8,235 nt of DNA from Leptospirillum sp. (lineage in GTDB: Bacteria > Nitrospirota > Leptospirillia > Leptospirillales > Leptospirillaceae), in the NCBI GenBank assembly GCA_027346125.1, contig DAIEST010000100.1:1-8235 (forward strand). Direction: 5' to 3'. A program made the translations under genes and the position numbers. This document shows, piece after piece, positions 6,524 to 8,235 of the stretch; the stretch's first letter is position 1, and the number at the start of each line of letters is the position of its first letter. The notes beneath the pieces are model-generated. The model was given only the letters and a program-made list of their open reading frames with translations. It was not told the origin of the DNA and searched no databases.

Positions 6524-6776
6524 CACTCCCACAGGTTGACGATTCTGCATCATGACCTTGACCGCCACAGAAACGGCTGGGAGTTTAGAACAGAGCGACA
6601 CTCGAGAACCAGACGTCAGATCGGGCATTGCGAAGCGGAGAAAGTGACAGAAAACATGATGGATCGAGAGGATACGGTGATCAGGATGGAGGGATCAGAC
6701 ATCAAGATCCGCGATTGCGTTCCTGGCATCCTCTGCTTCCCGGAGAAATCGGATTTCTGCGGGATTCAAAACAAAG
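6524..6776. other. Spacer between radC and the DUF6941-like gene
   Basis: These 253 bases hold no firmly supported gene. The radC frame stays open through 6628 without a good start. A 24-codon minus-strand frame lies at 6695-6769 (listed separately). I found no convincing -35/-10 pair for radC and no clear terminator after the DUF6941-like gene. Confidence 0.4.
6695..6769 (-). CDS. Possible 24-residue small ORF downstream of the DUF6941-like gene
   Basis: A TTG at 6769 opens a 24-codon frame (N-terminus MNPAEIRFLREAEDARNA). AAGGA, which overlaps the end of the preceding gene, lies 10 bases upstream, and the start is 7 bases beyond that gene's stop. The peptide reads as a charged, mostly Ala/Glu/Arg/Asp amphipathic helix, unlike random translation. 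It could be a real small protein translated by coupling, the remnant N-terminus of a longer gene, or chance. I recognise no family. Confidence 0.2.
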   Translation of the reverse strand: MNPAEIRFLREAEDARNAIADLDV

Positions 6777-7208
6777 TCATTCCTTCACAATCTTTAGCGC
6801 ATTCCTTTTACTTTCGCTGAAAACCTCCCTGCCCTTTGAGAATATTTTCAGATCAAATCCAAGTACACCAGGCTCCAGAAGCAAACTCGCTGCCTTAATG
6901 GTGATGCTAAAAATGGTTTGACTGGGATCCACTTTGATTGGCCCCTCGACCAACGGGAATTCTTTTTTGTTCAATATATACCTGAACTTGAATCCATCTG
7001 GTGGAGGATCTGGTTGAAGCCCGTCCCGATCAAGTTCAAACCTTAGAAAAAATGACAGGTTGATGGGAGGCAGTTGTCCCGTCGTTGCAGCAGCCGTTCC
7101 AGGGGGAACCTTAAACACGATCCGGTCGCCGTAGACCCCCATAAGAGAGAGTTTGTTAAGCTGTTCGAAGCGAATATCATCACAGAAGATTTGATCGATC
7201 ATTTTCAT
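6777..7208 (-). CDS. DUF6941-like protein of unknown function
   Basis: This 143-residue protein begins MKMIDQIFCDDIRFEQ and continues NKLSLMGVYGDRIVF. That opening (a DDIR element, a short gap, then KLSLMGVYG) is the signature I associate with DUF6941 family proteins, small soluble and probably beta-rich. Strands alternate through the middle (LSFFLRFELDRDG, IFSITIKAASLLL), and the C-terminus is basic (SKRNALKIVKE). No signal peptide or membrane segment is seen. Only one base separates the upstream stop (TAA, 7212-7210) from the ATG at 7208-7206, and no strong ribosome binding site is visible, so translation is probably coupled to the zinc-ribbon gene; Met3 is an alternative start. It is the third gene of a tight group. 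Function is unknown. G+C content is lower than in radC, suggesting accessory DNA. Confidence 0.7.
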   Translation of the reverse strand: MKMIDQIFCDDIRFEQLNKLSLMGVYGDRIVFKVPPGTAAATTGQLPPINLSFFLRFELDRDGLQPDPPPDGFKFRYILNKKEFPLVEGPIKVDPSQTIFSITIKAASLLLEPGVLGFDLKIFSKGREVFSESKRNALKIVKE

Positions 7209-7209
7209 C

Positions 7210-7842
7210 TTACGAACCAGTCACTGCTAAACAAGTGTTGGCAGAGCCCGACTCTCCAACCGAAAAAATCGGCTGCTCGGAATCGGACGGGACGCTTTTC
7301 ATTCCCTGAGTCGAAAATGTCACAACAGTCGAATTATCTCCATGTTTCACATCAACCGCTACAGCAGAACCGAGTTTCGCCTCAACAAACGCTCCGAACG
7401 TCTTATACGCCTCTCGGATGACAACTTGATTGGCAAAATCCGGGTCAAATCTGTTCTCTGCAATCTCAGTCATCCAGGGACAGGCCACAATGATTCGAAG
7501 GAAAGCAAGCGACGTTCTGGAAAAGTCTCCCGACTTCCAACGAGTCAACGTTCTGGCTGGCAATTCGAATACTCTTTCGATATAAGCCATCGTTATATGC
7601 ATCTCGCTCAACCCTTCAATATAGTTTCTGAGCGCCGATTCCTGGGCATGTCTTTCAGCTACTTCCAGATTCTTGTCCGTTTCTCCCGTAAAGTCCCCGG
7701 ATTCGCCACAACTGCTGCACTCATACATCACTTCCTTGAACTGGAACTGAGGGCCAAACGTAAGCTGTTCTGTCCGGATCTCCTCATTTTTCTTCAAGCT
7801 GGTGGCCCCACATGCAGGACAATGAACCGATTCCCTGATCAT
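7210..7842 (-). CDS. Zinc-ribbon and HTH protein resembling MqsA/YgiT antitoxins
   Basis: This 210-residue protein starts at ATG 7842-7840, with AAGGAGG (bases 7853-7859) 10 bases upstream. The N-terminus has a four-cysteine zinc ribbon: CPAC (8-11) and CSSC (42-45), the spacing seen in YgiT-type zinc fingers. A predominantly helical DNA-binding-like region follows (about 78-132): MAYIERVFELPARTLTRWKS fits a helix-turn-helix with recognition helix near 95-105. The order zinc ribbon then HTH is that of MqsA, the antitoxin and autorepressor of the mqsRA operon. Residues 155-210 are an unrecognised Ser/Val-rich tail, longer than in MqsA (131 residues). Its ATG overlaps the repaired stop of the upstream gene (ATGA). 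It could instead be a general regulator; the antitoxin reading rests on domain order and operon position. Confidence 0.7.
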   Translation of the reverse strand: MIRESVHCPACGATSLKKNEEIRTEQLTFGPQFQFKEVMYECSSCGESGDFTGETDKNLEVAERHAQESALRNYIEGLSEMHITMAYIERVFELPARTLTRWKSGDFSRTSLAFLRIIVACPWMTEIAENRFDPDFANQVVIREAYKTFGAFVEAKLGSAVAVDVKHGDNSTVVTFSTQGMKSVPSDSEQPIFSVGESGSANTCLAVTGS

Positions 7843-8235
7843 TTTCCCCCATCCTCCTTCGCTTGATTCATGCGTTCTCCAAGTTCCCGAAATGGCAGGA
7901 CCCTGGAATCAGGCTCTTCATTCCTCTTAAAGGATTTAATGATCCACTTATCTGTTGCAGGCTGATAAAAAATGCGAGATATCCATGAATCTGAAGCCCT
8001 GAATAAAAACCATATGCATCCACCATGATCGGTGACGATGGCCGCGGGTTATTTTCCCAAGGTTTGCAATTAATAAAACAAGGGTTTTCAAGACCACCCG
8101 CTGCAATAAAACGAAGAACCCGATCTCTGGTTTTCAAGTTGAAATCTCGTTTAGCCGTTTCCATTGCCCCCGATAATACAGAAACTTTGTCAATCCCTAT
8201 CAGACAAGCCTGTATCAATTCTGTGAATTCGTATG
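7839..8235 (-). CDS. Unknown small protein, cut by the window edge and frameshifted at a T6 run (possible toxin partner)
   Basis: The frame is open from base 8233 leftward (YEFTELIQACLIGIDKVSVL...), so the true start is probably beyond the window; TTG at 8218 is the first internal candidate. In the uninterrupted frame it stops at 7868 after a tail (ISLQQISGSLNPLRG...) with no protein-like character. Re-reading one base at the run of six T (7972-7967) moves into the -1 frame and continues as HGYLAFFYQPATDKWIIKSF, then 30 more residues, to a TGA at 7841-7839 that overlaps the next ATG as ATGA. The repaired product shows 131 residues. I recognise no family with certainty; the strand pair around YLAFF and WIIKSFKRN loosely recalls the YLKITV...LIVSFKEK end of MqsR. 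The break may be a mutation, programmed slippage or a sequencing error. Confidence 0.6.

Noticed and set aside
5969..6820. Plus-strand open frame (283 codons) opposite radC
   Set aside because: radC on the minus strand has an intact JAMM motif; the plus frame is composition-driven and spans the radC upstream spacer.
7342..7866. Plus-strand 174-codon frame opposite the zinc-ribbon gene
   Set aside because: The minus-strand frame has paired CxxC motifs, an HTH-like region and AAGGAGG; the plus frame has no recognisable feature.
1..8235. tRNA, rRNA, CRISPR array or riboswitch
   Set aside because: No cloverleaf, rRNA-like segment, regularly spaced repeats or known riboswitch core was found by reading either strand.

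Overview
The window is bacterial DNA with a GC-rich chromosomal backbone (codons ending mostly in G or C, strong AGGAGG-type ribosome binding sites, ATG and TTG starts). Two stretches are visibly richer in A+T and look acquired: the AAA+ ATPase gene with its upstream region, and the three-gene group at the right edge. The gene set and codon style would fit a Nitrospirota-like acidophile such as Leptospirillum, but that is an impression and nothing in the window proves it.

Left part (1-3959). A minus-strand UPF0637/DUF1054 gene runs off the left edge. It diverges from a two-gene plus-strand operon across a 296-base gap that holds an extended -10 promoter, a perfect 10-bp stem-loop and a repeated 13-bp motif. 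The operon encodes a protein with two tandem SagB/ThcOx-type nitroreductase domains, then, 36 bases on, a full-length UbiB/AarF (ABC1) atypical kinase with two C-terminal membrane segments.

Middle part (3882-5812). The last 79 bases of ubiB plus the first bases beyond it (83 bp in all) occur twice, 81 of 83 bases identical, once at the real ubiB end and once directly against the 3' end of radC. Read as one junction, ubiB and radC would be convergent with overlapping stop codons (CTAG). Between the copies lie 1765 bases carrying an intact, differently composed AAA+ ATPase gene, its A+T-rich promoter region, and about 440 bases I cannot assign. This looks like an insertion at the ubiB/radC junction that duplicated its target, or brought a matching copy, and left both host genes intact. 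No recombinase is present between the repeats.

Right part (5804-8235). radC (JAMM-domain protein) is on the minus strand. Upstream of it and in the same direction is a tightly packed group: a gene cut by the right edge and frameshifted at a run of six T, a zinc-ribbon/HTH protein resembling MqsA/YgiT antitoxins, and a DUF6941-like protein. Undoing the frameshift makes the first gene end in an ATGA overlap with the zinc-ribbon gene. The order (small protein first, zinc-ribbon HTH protein second) recalls mqsRA-type toxin-antitoxin operons, here with a third gene attached. The two points most worth checking are the repeat-bounded ATPase insertion and this three-gene group.
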